Origin: Maricaulis sp963976135
GTDB taxonomy: Bacteria; Pseudomonadota; Alphaproteobacteria; Caulobacterales; Maricaulaceae
Direction: 5' to 3'
NCBI RefSeq assembly: GCF_963976135.1
Contig: NZ_CAXBKN010000064.1
Span: forward strand, 1-17,549
Length of the DNA stretch: 17,549 nt
Both the position numbers and the translations under genes were made by a program. The notes beneath the pieces were generated by a model. The model made no database searches and had not been told where the DNA came from. It saw nothing but the letters and a program-made list of their open reading frames with translations. Each line of letters starts with the position of its first letter. Within the stretch, counting starts at the first letter, position 1. This document shows, one piece after another, positions 15,788-17,549 of the stretch.

Positions 15788-16723
15788 TCAATCCGCCGCA
15801 CTTGTGTAATCAAAGCGTTCGCACAGCCGCTGATAGGTTTTGCTTACCAGCGCCGCAGCGCGCAGCTCATCGGGGACCGGGCGCCGCGGACGAGCTTCAA
15901 TAATCGCGCTGCGGCGACCGCTGTCTCCGGTCAAGGTGACGGCGGAAATCAGCTCGGGCACACCCGCCATTGTCGGCAGTTCCAGATAACCGCAAATCTG
16001 TTCAAGCGTGGCCTCGGGATCGGCGACGAAATCCTCATAACGGCACACCGGAATGCCCGCATGACGGTCGAGAAACGCCTCATAGCGCACCGCATATTCT
16101 TCGAGCGTGGATGGCGAGAAATGGAGCCACTTATTCTGCTGCAGCGCCAGGTAGGAATCGAGGGGATGACGCACTGTCACAACGGAGCGGCACGGCATTT
16201 CAGGTGCCAGGAGTTCGTACAGGGTCGGGCGGGCGGCGGCCTCCGCCGTGGTGCAGAAACTGGAATGCGGATGGTCCCGCAGGACAAGCCGCAGACCTTT
16301 TGCTGCGCTTTCAGCGCGCAGCGCCGTCATCGAGCTCAGAAAGACACGAATCAGGGTGTCCTCGTCCTGGGGCCGCACAGCCTTGCGCAAGGCGAGCAGC
16401 AGATCGGTCGGCGAAAACTGCTTTTCACCCTCCCGGATGTGGAGCGTGCTGAGCGGATTGATTTCACTCAATAACAACGTATTCGGCAGCGCCGCCAGGC
16501 ATTTCGAGATCATGGTCCCGCCAGAACTGGCCATATGGTGGATGGTCCTTACCGGCTCCGTTTCAGGGACAGAATCACAAAAGGCCTCACACTGAGACAG
16601 AAGACTCGGCAAAGGGTCCGCCGTTTGCCGGACCTCGAAGGCATACTCCCCAAGGAGGCTCAGGGCCTCGTCGAGCGTCTCGAGAAGGGCCTCGGAAGCG
16701 ACGCCTGTGGGTGCGGAGACCAT
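15788..16723 (-). CDS. Sulfotransferase family protein (PAPS-dependent)
   Basis: The 311-residue protein shows the two PAPS-binding elements of sulfotransferases. The 5'-phosphosulfate loop is SSGGTMISK (67-74 region), and the 3'-phosphate motif is VRHPLDSYL with R185 and S190. RYEDFVADPEATLEQIC (229-244 region) is also typical of the family. LRDHPHSSF (149-156) probably lies near the active site. No signal peptide or membrane segment is present, so it should act in the cytoplasm on an activated or lipid-linked acceptor. The ATG at 16723 is two bases after the stop of the coiled-coil gene; the open frame to 16870 would overlap that gene and is rejected. The acceptor is unknown; an amino-sugar glycan is inferred from the neighbours. 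Confidence 0.85.
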   Translation of the reverse strand: MVSAPTGVASEALLETLDEALSLLGEYAFEVRQTADPLPSLLSQCEAFCDSVPETEPVRTIHHMASSGGTMISKCLAALPNTLLLSEINPLSTLHIREGEKQFSPTDLLLALRKAVRPQDEDTLIRVFLSSMTALRAESAAKGLRLVLRDHPHSSFCTTAEAAARPTLYELLAPEMPCRSVVTVRHPLDSYLALQQNKWLHFSPSTLEEYAVRYEAFLDRHAGIPVCRYEDFVADPEATLEQICGYLELPTMAGVPELISAVTLTGDSGRRSAIIEARPRRPVPDELRAAALVSKTYQRLCERFDYTSAAD

Positions 16724-16725
16724 TC

Positions 16726-17549
16726 TCAAGCGCCCGGCAGGGTTTTGGGCCTGCGGCCCCGCGGCTTTTTGGCCTTGGCCTGGCCGAGTTGATCCGGCTC
16801 CTCCGACTGCAGGACCGAAAGATCCTGAATGTGCCGGGCCGCTTCCTGCAGACGCGGCGTCAGCTTGCACAGCAGATCTTCCTGTTGTTGTCGCACGCTC
16901 AACGTCTCGGCATAGCGGGTCTGTAGATCGCGCAAATCGCCTTGCAGCATCGCCTGCATCCGCAGGGCTACCGCGAGATCGGACCGGGCTGCAGCATGCT
17001 CGGCCGTCCGAGCAATCAGAGTTTCTTGCAGGGATTCGGCCTTCGCATGCTCTGATTGACGGTCGGTTTCAGCTTGAGCGAGTTGAACTTCAAGCTCCTT
17101 GATCCGAACGTCCCGAGCGCCCATCGCGTCAGTCGCCGCCTTGAGCGCCTCCTCGGCCTCGGTCCGGCTTGCCTTTGCCGCTTCCTTGTGGGCGCTTTCC
17201 GCCTGAACGAGTTGAGCCTCAAGCTCCTCGATCCGAACGTCCCGCGCCGCCATCGCGTCAGTCGCCGATTTGAGCGCCTCTTGGGCTTCCTTGTGCGCGC
17301 CTTCCGCTTGAACGAGTTGAACCTCAAGCTCCTTGATCCGCACGTCCCGAGCGCCCATCGTTGCGATGGTAGATTTGAGTGCTTTCTCGGCTTCGACTCG
17401 GCTCGCCTCTTCGGCCTCCTTGTGCGCGCTTTCCGCTTGAACGAGGTGAGCCTCAAGCTCCTCGATCCGAACGTCCCGCGCCGCCCTCGCATCAGTCGCC
17501 GATTTGAGCGCCTCTTCGGCCTCCTTGTGCGCGCTTTCCGCTTGAACGA
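16726..17549 (-). CDS. Coiled-coil repeat protein, N-terminus outside the window
   Basis: The minus-strand frame is open from the window edge to the TGA at 16726, giving at least 274 residues; the ATG at 17358 is internal to a longer frame. The visible part consists of heptad-like, Glu/Ala/Arg/Lys-rich repeats built on ARDVRIEELEAQLVQAE and HKEAEEALKSATDA, with near-identical copies, followed by a non-repeated coiled coil (about the last 125 residues). It ends in a very basic tail (KAKKPRGRRPK). A long helical rod is expected. The gene is followed after two bases by the sulfotransferase ATG, so the two are co-translated. Function is unknown; a scaffold or length-setting role for the glycan machinery is possible, and an enzyme domain could lie beyond the edge. 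Confidence 0.78.
   Translation of the reverse strand, partial: VQAESAHKEAEEALKSATDARAARDVRIEELEAHLVQAESAHKEAEEASRVEAEKALKSTIATMGARDVRIKELEVQLVQAEGAHKEAQEALKSATDAMAARDVRIEELEAQLVQAESAHKEAAKASRTEAEEALKAATDAMGARDVRIKELEVQLAQAETDRQSEHAKAESLQETLIARTAEHAAARSDLAVALRMQAMLQGDLRDLQTRYAETLSVRQQQEDLLCKLTPRLQEAARHIQDLSVLQSEEPDQLGQAKAKKPRGRRPKTLPGA
17101..17549. repeat. Tandem 234-bp higher-order coding repeat
   Basis: The marker GATCCG starts at 17101, 17230, 17335 and 17464, giving spacings of 129, 105 and 129 bases (43, 35 and 43 codons). A 43+35 codon pair forms a 234-bp unit. The unit starting at 17464 matches that at 17230 with five mismatches over the 86 bases available. The 43-codon form carries an extra eight codons (around EAAKASRTEA). 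The array continues beyond the window. Confidence 0.85.

Noticed and set aside
16724..16870. N-terminal extension of the sulfotransferase up to 16870
   Set aside because: It would overlap the end of the coiled-coil gene, is Pro/Gly/Ala-rich without family similarity, and a well-spaced ATG follows the coiled-coil stop at 16723.
17101..17549. CRISPR-like or non-coding repeat array
   Set aside because: The repeats are in frame, have coding-length units and encode heptad-like sequence; there are no spacers.

Overview
The window reads as a chromosomal segment of a GC-rich alphaproteobacterium. High GC, frequent GTG/TTG starts, a dapE/truA/fmt cluster and the protein character suggest a marine Caulobacterales/Hyphomonadales-type bacterium, perhaps Maricaulis-like. 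The lineage is inferred from protein character and gene order, not from a marker gene. No rRNA, tRNA, insertion sequence, integrase or CRISPR array is visible.

Left part (1-4989), mostly housekeeping. A cupin gene cut by the window edge diverges from dapE (lysine/diaminopimelate synthesis). dapE overlaps by ATGA a small five-helix membrane protein. Convergent to these lies fmt-truA (formylation of initiator tRNA; tRNA pseudouridine 38-40), joined by a TGATG overlap. Two small lipoproteins follow, pointing at each other across a strong hairpin: a Kazal-type protease-inhibitor lipoprotein and an unrecognised lipoprotein.

Middle part (5156-8424). A pirin gene is followed by a three-gene plus-strand operon: an acyltransferase-3 membrane enzyme, a six-helix membrane protein, and a small winged-helix regulator that starts at TTG one base after the preceding stop. 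The operon's putative promoter carries an inverted repeat over its -35 box, a candidate operator for the regulator.

Right part (8652-17549), the most coherent block. On the minus strand, from the right edge leftwards: a repeat-rich coiled-coil protein (cut by the edge), a PAPS-type sulfotransferase, glmS, a DegT/WbpE-like sugar aminotransferase, cysD and a fused cysN-cysC. The plus-strand cysQ converges on them across a perfect hairpin. CysD and CysNC make PAPS, the sulfotransferase would consume it, and CysQ hydrolyses the PAP by-product. GlmS feeds amino-sugar synthesis and the aminotransferase makes an amino sugar. Together they look like a supply-and-transfer unit for a sulfated amino-sugar glycan. 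The component list parallels rhizobial nodM/nodP/nodQ/nodH, although no nodABC-like gene is seen. This is the best candidate for an undescribed system here.
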